Shown here: positions 1 through 6,940 of the stretch, piece by piece
Layout of the letters: the number at the start of each line of letters is the position of its first letter
Numbering within the stretch: the stretch's first letter is position 1
NCBI GenBank assembly: GCA_016787285.1
Contig: JAEUUV010000312.1
Coordinates: forward strand, 1-32,544
Direction: 5' to 3'
DNA: 32,544 bases
From: Saprospiraceae bacterium
GTDB taxonomy: Bacteria; Bacteroidota; Bacteroidia; Chitinophagales; Saprospiraceae
Notes under the pieces: model-generated
Seen by the model: only the letters and a program-made list of their open reading frames with translations
What the model was told of the DNA's origin: nothing
Databases searched by the model: none
Position numbers and translations under genes: made by a program

Positions 1-12
1 GTAGTTTTGCGC

Positions 13-927
13 ATGAAAAACAAAAATGCCCGCCTGTATCCCCTCCTTTCATTCCTCCTTCTGACTATGGCCTGCACTTCCGACGAACCCAACGAAACCG
101 AACGCCCGACCGACGCCGGATACATCCTGCCCTACCGCATGGATGCGCCCGATACGACGTTTTCCCTGACTGCCGAGTTGCGCGAAGTATCCGGGCTGGC
201 TGTTTCAGGTGACGGCGCACACCTGCTGGCCGTGAACGACGAGCAGGGCCTGATTTTTTACCTCAATCCGAATACCGGCGCGGTGGAGCGTACGCGCACG
301 TTTGGCAGTACAGGCGACTACGAGGGCATCGAGGTGGTCGGCACGAATGTGTTTGTGGTGAAAAGCAACGGCGACATCATCCGTATTCCGGAAACCGGCG
401 AGCCGGAAACCTGGCCCACTCCGCTTGACGGCGATTTCAACGTCGAAGGACTTTGTTACGATTCGGTTCAACACCGCCTGCTGCTCGCCTGCAAAGGAAT
501 AGCCGGCAGGGGAGAGGCGTTCGCCGGCAAAAAAGCGGTATACGCGTTCGACCTGAATACCCGCAAATTGAACGAGACGCCCGCTTTCCTGATCAATCAG
601 TCCGAACTTGCCCACCTGAAAGGCAGTGAAACCGGCCTCTGGGCGCGGTTGCTGGATTTCTTTTCGTCCGAAAGTTCTGCCTCCGCTTTCGGCCCCTCGG
701 GACTGGCCGTCAATCCGCTCGACAGCAATTTGTACATCGTCTCTTTTGTGGGCCGAGCTTTGGCCGTGGTGCATCCCGACGGGCGGCTCCTGTATGCCGA
801 ACGCCTCGACGAGCACTTGTTCAAACAGCCGGAAGGCTTGTGTTTCGACCCTCAGGGGCGCCTGTACATTGCTTCGGAAGGCCGGAAACGGAAGGGGAAA
901 GTGCTGCGGTTTTTGCCGGCAAGGTGA
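13..927 (+). CDS. SdiA-regulated-like beta-propeller lipoprotein
   Basis: A 304-residue predicted lipoprotein. The start is the ATG at 13; a TTG two codons upstream is possible but gives no better signal. Residues 1-21 form a lipoprotein signal peptide: basic N-terminus, hydrophobic stretch, lipobox LTMAC with Cys21. The mature part has repeated blades of the type VSGLAV, EGIEVV, VEGLCYD, PSGLAVNP and PEGLCFDPQGRLYIASEG, as in the SdiA-regulated/YjiK family and related NHL/SMP-30 propellers. It is probably anchored on the cell surface or in the periplasm. Family function is not firmly known; a calcium-dependent esterase-like or binding role is only inferred. The upstream context is cut by the window edge, and the next gene (thioredoxin) follows after 142 bp. 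Confidence 0.8.
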   Translation: MKNKNARLYPLLSFLLLTMACTSDEPNETERPTDAGYILPYRMDAPDTTFSLTAELREVSGLAVSGDGAHLLAVNDEQGLIFYLNPNTGAVERTRTFGSTGDYEGIEVVGTNVFVVKSNGDIIRIPETGEPETWPTPLDGDFNVEGLCYDSVQHRLLLACKGIAGRGEAFAGKKAVYAFDLNTRKLNETPAFLINQSELAHLKGSETGLWARLLDFFSSESSASAFGPSGLAVNPLDSNLYIVSFVGRALAVVHPDGRLLYAERLDEHLFKQPEGLCFDPQGRLYIASEGRKRKGKVLRFLPAR

Positions 928-1000
928 GCATTCGGTAGTTACCCCTGAAAAATGCAAGAAACCCGTTTTTCCGTCCTAACCGCATTGCCGGCGATGGCTG

Positions 1001-1008
1001 CACCTTTG
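1001..1008 (+). promoter_or_regulatory. Putative Bacteroidota -7 box upstream of thioredoxin
   Basis: CACCTTTG followed by CA matches the TAnnTTTG -7 consensus at seven of eight positions and lies 61 bp before the thioredoxin ATG. No convincing -33 TTG at the right spacing was seen. Confidence 0.4.
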
Positions 1009-1069
1009 CAGCAACTTTTTCACAAAACACCCTGCCGGCGTTACCGGTGGAATAAAAAATAAAAAATCC

Positions 1070-1378
1070 ATGACTTTCTCCGAATTGATTCGCTCCGAAA
1101 AACCTGTACTGGTTGATTTTTCCGCCGAATGGTGCGGCCCGTGCCGTATGCTGGCGCCGGTACTCGAAGACGTGAAACGCCGCGTGGGCGAACGTGCCAC
1201 GATCTTCAAACTCGACGTGGACCGCAATCCGCTCATCGCTTCCACCTACAACGTGATGGCCGTTCCGACGCTCATCATTTTCCAGGACGGCAAACCCGTG
1301 TGGCGCCGCTCCGGCGTGCTTTCCGCGGTCGAACTGACCAACACGCTGGAGTCGTTTATGGAACCGGCTGCGGTTTGA
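1070..1378 (+). CDS. trxA: Thioredoxin
   Basis: A 102-residue single-domain thioredoxin, normal length for the family, with no signal peptide and therefore cytoplasmic. It carries the redox motif WCGPC at residues 21-25, the buried Asp at 16 in LVDFSAEW, and the cis-proline Pro66 in AVPT. It should reduce protein disulfides at the expense of thioredoxin reductase. Bacteroidota often have several thioredoxins, so equivalence to the housekeeping trxA is likely but not proven. It is preceded by its own putative -7 box and followed by a degenerate palindromic repeat, so it is probably monocistronic. Confidence 0.92.
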   Translation: MTFSELIRSEKPVLVDFSAEWCGPCRMLAPVLEDVKRRVGERATIFKLDVDRNPLIASTYNVMAVPTLIIFQDGKPVWRRSGVLSAVELTNTLESFMEPAAV

Positions 1379-1386
1379 TCCGAACG

Positions 1387-1513
1387 TTGTCATCCCGGTA
1401 CCGGCGCGTCTCGGTCGTGCATCATCCTGCCGCTTGCGCATTGGGCTTGTCCCCGCCCAACGCGCAAGTGGAGTTTTATGCGCAACCAAGGCTCGGCGGT
1501 ATCGGAATGACAA
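1387..1513. repeat. Degenerate palindromic element with TTGTCAT termini
   Basis: The ends TTGTCATCCCG (1387-1397) and CGGAATGACAA (1503-1513) are inverted with one mismatch. Inside lies a 14-bp inverted repeat with one mismatch, CTTGCGCATTGGGC (1433-1446) against GCCCAACGCGCAAG (1455-1468), around an 8-nt loop. It sits in the 236-bp space between thioredoxin and the DUF983 gene and shares its termini with the elements near 22254 and 26604. Confidence 0.55.
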
Positions 1514-1614
1514 AAGGGCGTAAAAAACTGATATCACAGACCCGGCAGACTCTTATTTTCGCCTTTTCTTTTTCAGGCTAACTTCTTTGCGGCCGGCGCC
1601 GCCAATCTTTCCTT

Positions 1615-2004
1615 ATGTGCAAAAAAGGTTCTAAATCCTACAGTGTCTTTGCGTTGAAATGCCCCCGTTGCCACGAAGGGGAAATGTTCGAGACCGGCAG
1701 TTGGTCGTTTGTCAAGCCTTTTGACATGTTGCAGCGCTGCCCGCAGTGCGACCTGAATTACTTTCCCGAACCGGGCTACTACTACGGCGCCATGTTTATT
1801 TCCTACATCTGGACGGCTTGGTTCTGTCTTTTTTTTGTGGCTATGGTTCACTGGATTCTGGGCTGGGGGCTGAATATGGCCTTTGGTCTGCTGATCGCTT
1901 TTCTGGCGATCAACTTTGTATACATTTTCCGGATTTCGCGCCTCATGTGGCTCAACCTGAATGTGCGATACGACCCCAATGCCGCCGGCAAAGCGGGAAA
2001 GTAG
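1615..2004 (+). CDS. DUF983 family membrane protein
   Basis: A 129-residue protein of the DUF983 family, common in Bacteroidota and Alphaproteobacteria and of unknown function. The N-terminal half holds a probable zinc ribbon, CPRC at 16-19 and CPQC at 42-45, with the family signature FPEPGYYYGAMF at about 50-61. Two transmembrane segments follow at about 58-80 and 84-106, leaving a short basic C-terminal tail. The start ATG at 1615 gives the usual family length. It lies 89 bp upstream of the SQR gene on the same strand, but that gene has its own putative -7 box, so co-transcription is uncertain. Confidence 0.85.
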   Translation: MCKKGSKSYSVFALKCPRCHEGEMFETGSWSFVKPFDMLQRCPQCDLNYFPEPGYYYGAMFISYIWTAWFCLFFVAMVHWILGWGLNMAFGLLIAFLAINFVYIFRISRLMWLNLNVRYDPNAAGKAGK

Positions 2005-2062
2005 CGTTGATTAGTGCAACAAATACCCTAAGTCCCGCCGGAATATTCGGAGTGCGTACCGA

Positions 2063-2070
2063 CACCTTTG
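2063..2070 (+). promoter_or_regulatory. Putative -7 box of the SQR gene
   Basis: CACCTTTG followed by CAG lies 23 bp before the ATG at 2094 and resembles the TAnnTTTG consensus. No clear -33 element was found. Confidence 0.4.
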
Positions 2071-2093
2071 CAGTATAAAAAAAGCAAAACGTT

Positions 2094-3302
2094 ATGAAAC
2101 AACACTTCCAGATTCTGATTATCGGTGGCGGGAATGCGGGTATTTCCTTAGCGGCGCAGCTGTTTCGCAAAGACTCCAAACTGGATATTGGGGTCCTTGA
2201 CCCTTCGGAAAAACACTACTACCAGCCTGCCTGGACATTAGTGGGCGGCGGCGTGTTTGACATCAACGACACCATACGCTCTGAGGCCGAGGTGATGCCC
2301 AAAAAGGCACGGTGGCTGAAAGAAGCGGCGGCTTCGTTCGAACCGGAACAGAATGCCGTCGTTACGGCTGCCGGCAACCGCTACACGTACGATTACCTCG
2401 TGGTTTGCCCCGGCATCCAACTGGACTGGCACAAAATCAAGGGGCTTGAGGGCAATCTGGGCAAAAACGGCATCACGTCCAACTACCTGTTCAACGTGGC
2501 GCCGTACACCTTCGAATGCCTGCGCAATACCAAAAAGGGCAAAGCCATTTTTTCCAACCCGAATACGCCGATCAAATGCGGCGGCGCCCCGCAAAAAATC
2601 ATGTACCTCGCCGCCGACTACTGGCGCAAACACGGCGTACTGGGCGATGTGCAGGTGCATTTTTACAGCGGCGGCAGCATCATTTTCGGCGTGAAAAAGT
2701 ACGCCGACACGCTGAACAAGGTCATTGCGCGGTACGGCATCCAGCCGCACTTCCTGCACAACCTCGTGGAAGTAAAACCGGACAGCAAACAAGCCGTGTT
2801 CGATGTGTACGAGCAGGGTAAGGTCGTCGGACAAGTGACGGAAGATTATGAAATGATCCACGTGACGCCGCCGCAGAGCGCGCCGGATTTTATCAAAAAC
2901 AGCCCGCTTGCCGTGCCGGGCAACCCCCTCGGCTGGGTGGATGTGGACAAGTTCACATTCCAGCACAACCGCTACCCGAACATCTATTCCATCGGCGACG
3001 CCTCCAGTACGCCGAATGCCAAAACCGGCGCGGCTATCCGAAAACAGGCGCCTGTGCTGGTGCAGCAATTGCTCAGCCAAATCCGCACCGGCAAACCTGC
3101 GGACGCCAAGTACACCGGTTACGGCTCCTGCCCGCTCATCACCGGCTACGGCAAACTGGTGCTGGCCGAGTTCGACTACGACAACAATCCGATGGAAACT
3201 TTCCCCTTCGACCAGAGCAAGGAGCGCTGGTCCATGTACATGCTCAAGAGCCGGGTATTACCGTGGCTATACTGGAACAAAATCCTCCACGGCACCGCAT
3301 AG
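2094..3302 (+). CDS. sqr: Sulfide:quinone oxidoreductase (SQOR-like flavoprotein)
   Basis: A 402-residue two-dinucleotide-fold flavoprotein. The FAD-binding glycine motif GGGNAG is at 11-16 and the second FAD motif, GDASSTPNAKTG, at about 301-312. Cys162 in IKCGGAPQK and Cys346 in YGSCPLI match the two redox-active cysteines of the mitochondrial SQOR-type (type II) enzymes; Cys105 in VVCPG is a further candidate. The family oxidises sulfide at a cysteine trisulfide centre and passes electrons to the quinone pool at the inner membrane face. The hydrophobic C-terminal region (about 380-397, RVLPWLYWNKIL) would be the membrane/quinone contact. The last nine codons plus stop and terminator are duplicated at 4317-4410. 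Related FAD enzymes with other acceptors cannot be fully excluded. Confidence 0.87.
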   Translation: MKQHFQILIIGGGNAGISLAAQLFRKDSKLDIGVLDPSEKHYYQPAWTLVGGGVFDINDTIRSEAEVMPKKARWLKEAAASFEPEQNAVVTAAGNRYTYDYLVVCPGIQLDWHKIKGLEGNLGKNGITSNYLFNVAPYTFECLRNTKKGKAIFSNPNTPIKCGGAPQKIMYLAADYWRKHGVLGDVQVHFYSGGSIIFGVKKYADTLNKVIARYGIQPHFLHNLVEVKPDSKQAVFDVYEQGKVVGQVTEDYEMIHVTPPQSAPDFIKNSPLAVPGNPLGWVDVDKFTFQHNRYPNIYSIGDASSTPNAKTGAAIRKQAPVLVQQLLSQIRTGKPADAKYTGYGSCPLITGYGKLVLAEFDYDNNPMETFPFDQSKERWSMYMLKSRVLPWLYWNKILHGTA

Positions 3303-3364
3303 ACATACAATCTGGATAATTTTTTCTGCCCGGTCAGGCGTTTGCCTGGTCGGGCAGTTTTATT
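3272..3364. repeat. 93-bp direct repeat, copy 1 (SQR 3' end plus terminator)
   Basis: This segment covers the last codons and stop of the SQR gene and its terminator. It recurs at 4317-4410 with one substitution (C to T in the AATCTGG/AATTTGG stretch) and one extra T in the T-run. The two copies flank the transposase and repeat array exactly. Confidence 0.95.
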
Positions 3365-3366
3365 TT
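3326..3366 (+). terminator. Intrinsic terminator of the SQR gene
   Basis: A 14-bp stem with a GTTT loop (left arm 3326-3339, right arm 3344-3357) is followed by TTTTATTTT. The two imperfect positions are G-U wobbles in plus-strand RNA but would be A-C mismatches in minus-strand RNA, and the U-rich tail is on the plus side. It is therefore oriented to end SQR transcription. Confidence 0.85.
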
Positions 3367-3368
3367 CA

Positions 3369-3836
3369 TTAGTCCGGCTGAAAAAAATCAAACATCTGTT
3401 TCTTTCCTATTTCAACCTCAAAATCGCTCAATATTTTAAAAAACTCTTCCTCGAATGTTTTTGCGAGGTGGTGTTCTTTTTGGTTCAAAATATACTTGCA
3501 AACGGAGTCGCGGTGTGAGCGGCTGTATGAAAACGCGCCATAACCGGCTTGCCAATCAAATTTGTACGGCGATAGCCGCTGCTCTTTAATAAAGTCATTT
3601 GTCGCATTCTTAATTTCCCGCACCAAATCAGATAGCGCTTCCGCCGGCTTCAAACCAATGAAAATATGAATGTGGTCGGACATGCCCCCGATAGCAAGCA
3701 CTTTATGACCCCGGGTCTGTACAACCCCGGTGGTATATTGATATAAGCGCTCTTCCCATTCCGGCCGAATCAGTGCCTGGCGATTTTTAACGGCGAAAAC
3801 GGTTTGGATGTAAATTTGGGAAAAAACGTCGGCCAT
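3369..3836 (-). CDS. tnpA: REP-associated / IS200-like Y1 tyrosine transposase
   Basis: A 155-residue single-domain Y1 HUH transposase. The metal-binding HUH motif is DHIHIF with His55 and His57, and the likely catalytic tyrosine is Tyr115 in CKYILNQ. The ATG at 3836 gives the usual start (MADVFSQIYIQTVFAVKNRQ) and usual length, and a putative -7 box lies just upstream at 3867-3874. The same frame stays open far upstream through the repeat array, giving up to 328 residues from 4355; that extension is translated repeat and probably not protein. The stop codon is only 5 bp from the end of the first 93-bp direct repeat, so no conventional left-end hairpin exists apart from the SQR terminator palindrome. 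The gene should cut and join single-stranded DNA at palindromic repeats. Confidence 0.88.
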   Translation of the reverse strand: MADVFSQIYIQTVFAVKNRQALIRPEWEERLYQYTTGVVQTRGHKVLAIGGMSDHIHIFIGLKPAEALSDLVREIKNATNDFIKEQRLSPYKFDWQAGYGAFSYSRSHRDSVCKYILNQKEHHLAKTFEEEFFKILSDFEVEIGKKQMFDFFQPD

Positions 3837-3866
3837 GAATTCAAGATTTTGACGTGTTAACAGGGA

Positions 3867-3874
3867 CAAATATT
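3867..3874 (-). promoter_or_regulatory. Putative -7 box of the Y1 transposase
   Basis: Read on the minus strand this is AATATTTG, seven of eight positions of TAnnTTTG, 30 bp upstream of the ATG and between the gene and the repeat array. It supports the short transposase start at 3836. Confidence 0.35.
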
Positions 3875-3891
3875 GAGATTGTTTTCTAATC

Positions 3892-4314
3892 GCTACCAAC
3901 GTTAGGCCTCTCCGAGGCCGTGTGACTAAACGTGTGCTTGTGGCTACCAACGTTGGGCCTCTCCGAGGCCGTGCGTTTTGATTGACCTGTGAAATTTGGG
4001 CTACCAACGTTAGGCCTCTCCGAGGCCGTGTGATTAAATGTGTGCTTGTGGCTACCAACGTTGGGCCTCTCCGAGGCCGTGCGTTTCGATTGACCTGTGA
4101 AATTTGGGCTACCAACGTTAGGCCTCTCCGAGGCCGTGTGACTAAACGTGTGATTGTGGCTACCAACGTTGGGCCTCTCCGAGGCCGTGTGATTAAATGT
4201 GCGATTGTGGCTACCAACGTTAGGCCTCTGGCGTGGAATGCCCGGCCTCGGAGAGGCCAAACGTTGGTAGAATCGGGTGATTGAACGATGTTTAGGGCCT
4301 CGGAGAGGCCTAAC
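3892..4314. repeat. REP-like palindromic repeat array next to the transposase
   Basis: Six complete 31-bp units start at 3892, 3943, 4000, 4051, 4108 and 4159, and a seventh, truncated unit at 4210. Each begins GCTACCAACGTT and contains the hairpin GGCCTC-TCC-GAGGCC. Two spacer types, 20 bp and 26 bp, alternate for the first four spacers, and the base before the hairpin alternates A/G from unit to unit. The array is therefore built of 108-bp dimers. Inverted copies follow at 4244-4270 and, truncated, at 4296-4314. Units at 4210 and 4244 together form a long imperfect palindrome, like a BIME. The layout fits substrates of the adjacent Y1 transposase. Confidence 0.9.
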
Positions 4315-4316
4315 TC

Positions 4317-4410
4317 CTGGAACAAAATCCTCCACGGCACCGCATAGACATACAATTTGGATAATTTTTTTCTGCCCGGTCAGGCGTTTGCCTGGTCGGG
4401 CAGTTTTATT
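4317..4410. repeat. 94-bp direct repeat, copy 2 (orphan SQR 3' end plus terminator)
   Basis: Second copy of 3272-3364. It holds the last nine SQR codons and stop without the rest of the gene, then the terminator hairpin (4372-4403) with its T-rich tail. Its final bases include the stop codon of the fucosidase gene on the minus strand. This suggests the ancestral order was SQR, terminator, fucosidase in convergent arrangement. Confidence 0.93.
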
Positions 4411-5797
4411 GCCGACTCCTGTAAACCTCCACTTCACTCAAGGCACAAGGCCCTTTGGAGTCCATAATGCTTACCCGAATCAAACGGGCCGATACCGTCG
4501 GAAAGGTGAGGATACGGCGCGGGCCGATGGTGCCACCTGCGGCCACTTCGCGCCACTGGTTGTTCTCCCGAATTTCCACTTTAAACTGCTTGATATGCTG
4601 CCCTTTGGCGATGTGTTCGCGTAACAGCACGCAATCAAAACCGGTTGTTTCTTCGAGGTCAAGGGTAATGCTGCTGCCTGCTTCGCCGGGGGTTACCGCG
4701 CTTTTTCGGTTTCCATCGGTTAATTTTCGGGAAAACCGTTCGGAAGCGCCTTTGCCGGAATACGCTATTTTTTTGCCCAAGGCCAGGTTTTGGGCAAATG
4801 CCGCGCGAAGTTTTTCCCCGAAAATCGTCAGCGAGATGGAGTCATTGGCGGCGATTCGGCCGCGCCGGTCGGGCGGAACATTCAGGATCAGGTTGGCGCC
4901 GCGCCCCACCGAATTGAGGTAGATGTCAAAAAGTTGCACCGGGTTTTTCACCTTGTCATCTTCCTCGGGGTGGTAAAACCAGCCGGGGCGGATACTCACA
5001 TCGCATTCTGCCGGAATCCAGTGCCGGCCGTTTTCGTTGCCCCGGTTGAGGGTGTCGGTGGGAGGCCCGGTGGCACCGCGGCCAAAACCGGCGGTGTCGA
5101 GCAGGCACCAGTTGATGTCCGACTCAATCAGGCCGCGTTCGTTGCCCGCCCAGCGACAACCCGGGCCTACATCGCTGAAAATCACGGCGTCGGGCTGGAG
5201 TGCTGCAGCAGTTTTTTCGAAACGGCGAAAATCGTACATCTGTTTTTTTCCGTTGGGGCCTTCCCCGTTGGCGCCATCCCACCAAATCTCGAACAGTTTT
5301 CCGTACCGGGTGAGCAGTTCGGTGAGCGTGGCTACATACACGTCGTTGTATTCGGGAGTGCCGTATTTGGGGTGGTTCCGATCCCAGGGCGAGAGATAAA
5401 GTCCGAGTTTCAACCCATGTTTTCGGCAGGCCTGTGCGAGTTCGCCCACCACGTCGCCTTTGCCGGCTTTCCAGGGGCTTTCGCGCACGGTGTGGGCGGA
5501 GTATGCGGACGGGAAGAGGCAAAATCCGTCGTGGTGTTTGGCCGTGAGAATTACCCCCCGCGCTCCGGCGGCTTTTGCCACCCGGCACCATTGGTCACAA
5601 TCCAAATCGCCGGGGTTGAAAATAGCCTCGGGTTCCGTGCCGTAGCCCCATTCGAGGTTGGTGAACGTGTTGGGGCCAAAGTGGAAAAAGAGGTAAAACT
5701 CGGTGTCGTGCCAGCGCAGTTGCGCGGGGCTGGGCGTCTGGGCGGGTACTTGTGCCCCGGTAAATGCCAGGAAAAGTGCAGAGAAAAGGTATTTCAT
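4406..5797 (-). CDS. GH29 alpha-L-fucosidase, secreted
   Basis: A 463-residue exported glycoside hydrolase. Residues 1-20 form a signal peptide ending AQVPAQ. The GH29 barrel follows with the family stretches FHFGPNTF, VILTAKHHDGFCLFPS (about 82-97) and GLYLSPWDRN, and the nucleophile motif EIWWDGANG with Asp174. The C-terminal part, from about 340, resembles an F5/8-type galactose-binding-like domain (KFKVEIRENNQWREVAAGG, ending LSEVEVYRS). It should remove alpha-linked fucose from glycans in the periplasm or outside the cell. No SusC/D genes lie next to it. It follows nusB with an 8-bp gap, so the two may be co-transcribed. The stop codon lies inside the duplicated 94-bp repeat. Confidence 0.9.
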   Translation of the reverse strand: MKYLFSALFLAFTGAQVPAQTPSPAQLRWHDTEFYLFFHFGPNTFTNLEWGYGTEPEAIFNPGDLDCDQWCRVAKAAGARGVILTAKHHDGFCLFPSAYSAHTVRESPWKAGKGDVVGELAQACRKHGLKLGLYLSPWDRNHPKYGTPEYNDVYVATLTELLTRYGKLFEIWWDGANGEGPNGKKQMYDFRRFEKTAAALQPDAVIFSDVGPGCRWAGNERGLIESDINWCLLDTAGFGRGATGPPTDTLNRGNENGRHWIPAECDVSIRPGWFYHPEEDDKVKNPVQLFDIYLNSVGRGANLILNVPPDRRGRIAANDSISLTIFGEKLRAAFAQNLALGKKIAYSGKGASERFSRKLTDGNRKSAVTPGEAGSSITLDLEETTGFDCVLLREHIAKGQHIKQFKVEIRENNQWREVAAGGTIGPRRILTFPTVSARLIRVSIMDSKGPCALSEVEVYRSRQ

Positions 5798-5805
5798 AAG
5801 ACCGG

Positions 5806-6741
5806 CTATTCGATCAATCCCCGGCCTTCCTTCACGATTTTCTCCTCCTTCATCAGTTTTTTCATCAGCCGGTCGAGGATACCGTTGATGAATTCCTTGC
5901 TGTTTTCAGTGGAGTATACCTTGGAAATTTCCACGAACTCGTTGAGCGTGACCTTGGTCGGGATGGTCGGGAAGTACAGCAGTTCGCAGAGGGCCATTTT
6001 GAGCATGATCATGTCAAGCACGGCCACGCGTTCGGCATCCCAGTTTTTCAGGTTGGGGTTGATAAGGTTGAACAGTGTTTGGTCTTCCTGGCAGGTTTTG
6101 CGCAGGAGTTGTTCGCCAAATTCGCGCACGGTTTCGTCGGCGGGTTCGTATTCCTTGTAAAATTCGCCTTCGACGGGGGTGGCTTTGAGCGTTTTTTTCA
6201 TGGCGCCCACCACGAGCGACTCGTCGTCGAGCCAGTTGTTGTACCGGTCTTCCGTCATCTCGATGAACAGGTCGTTGCTCTGGAGGAAACGGTACAGCTC
6301 CAGCAGCATTTTGGCGTGATCCTGATCGGTGGGTTCGGGCAGTTCGAGGTACTTTTGGTAGGGTTCCGTAGCGCAGAATGCATTGTACATAAGCCGGATT
6401 TGATCCTCGTCGAGGTTCTCGTTGGCGTGGTACTTAGCGGCTACCTTGAGGAAGCCGACGTGGTTGGCAATGCTTTGCGTACAGGGATTTTTGTACAGGC
6501 GGGGTGTGAAGTTTTTGTCTTCGTCGTCGGGCAGGAGTTTGGCGGCCCGGATTTCAGCGTCCTTTTCGGCGTATTGGGCCACTTTGAGGGTGAGGTAGAG
6601 GTGGAAAACGTAGATTTCGTACGTTTTCCAGATGCCATCGTTGTAGCCTTTGAGAAGATCGGGGAAGGCTAAATTTTCATCGCGGTTGAGCATGTAGAGC
6701 AACTGCATCACCTTGATTCGAACGCTGCGGCGACTAAGCAT
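5806..6741 (-). CDS. nusB: Transcription antitermination factor NusB (long Bacteroidota form)
   Basis: A 311-residue protein whose C-terminal part, from about 230, is a clear NusB domain: NWDAERVAVLDMIMLKMALCELLYF, then TKVTLNEFVEISKVYSTENSKEFINGILDRL. The N-terminal half begins with the NusB start MLSRRSVRIKVMQLLY and contains the long acidic helical insertion typical of Bacteroidota NusB (proteobacterial NusB is about 140 residues). NusB with S10 (NusE) binds boxA RNA in rRNA antitermination. A putative -7 box lies upstream (6788-6795), divergent from the flavoprotein operon. The fucosidase gene follows 8 bp downstream. Confidence 0.93.
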   Translation of the reverse strand: MLSRRSVRIKVMQLLYMLNRDENLAFPDLLKGYNDGIWKTYEIYVFHLYLTLKVAQYAEKDAEIRAAKLLPDDEDKNFTPRLYKNPCTQSIANHVGFLKVAAKYHANENLDEDQIRLMYNAFCATEPYQKYLELPEPTDQDHAKMLLELYRFLQSNDLFIEMTEDRYNNWLDDESLVVGAMKKTLKATPVEGEFYKEYEPADETVREFGEQLLRKTCQEDQTLFNLINPNLKNWDAERVAVLDMIMLKMALCELLYFPTIPTKVTLNEFVEISKVYSTENSKEFINGILDRLMKKLMKEEKIVKEGRGLIE

Positions 6742-6787
6742 AAACTTTCAAATAACGTTTGGATGTGATCGGTGTAAAAAACCGGCA

Positions 6788-6795
6788 CAAAGAAA
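6788..6795 (-). promoter_or_regulatory. Putative -7 box of nusB
   Basis: On the minus strand it reads TTTCTTTG, one mismatch from TAnnTTTG, about 46 bp upstream of the nusB ATG. Confidence 0.35.
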
Positions 6796-6824
6796 CGCAT
6801 TCCTTACGGATTCGCCAAGATGTT

Positions 6825-6832
6825 TATCTTTG
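6825..6832 (+). promoter_or_regulatory. -7 box of the flavoprotein-cyclase operon
   Basis: TATCTTTG is a perfect match to TAnnTTTG, 108 bp before the ATG at 6941 in the divergent region shared with nusB. A leader of about 95-100 nt is implied. Confidence 0.55.
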
Positions 6833-6940
6833 CTGTCCTTGCCGCCTTTCGTGGTATCAAAACCCGCTCTTAATCTTGCCTTTTTATCCCTTTGGCAGTC
6901 CTGTCGAAGGTTCTTCGTATTTGTAACAACTTCTGCTGCC

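Noticed and set aside
3892-4229. Regular repeats with spacers resembling a CRISPR array
   Set aside because: The spacers are only two alternating sequences repeated almost exactly, the repeat is a REP-like palindrome, and the neighbour is a Y1 transposase with no cas genes.
3369-4355. 328-residue version of the Y1 transposase
   Set aside because: The extra N-terminal part is translated repeat array and reverse strand of the SQR tail. The conserved start and a -7 box support the 155-residue protein.
4790-6160. Plus-strand open frame of 456 codons
   Set aside because: It is antisense to the fucosidase and the end of nusB, both clearly real; it crosses their boundary with no start signal or motif.
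6713-6940. N-terminal extension of the first flavoprotein to 6713
   Set aside because: It overlaps nusB and the promoter-like box at 6825 and lacks similarity to the paralog, which starts at the equivalent of 6941.
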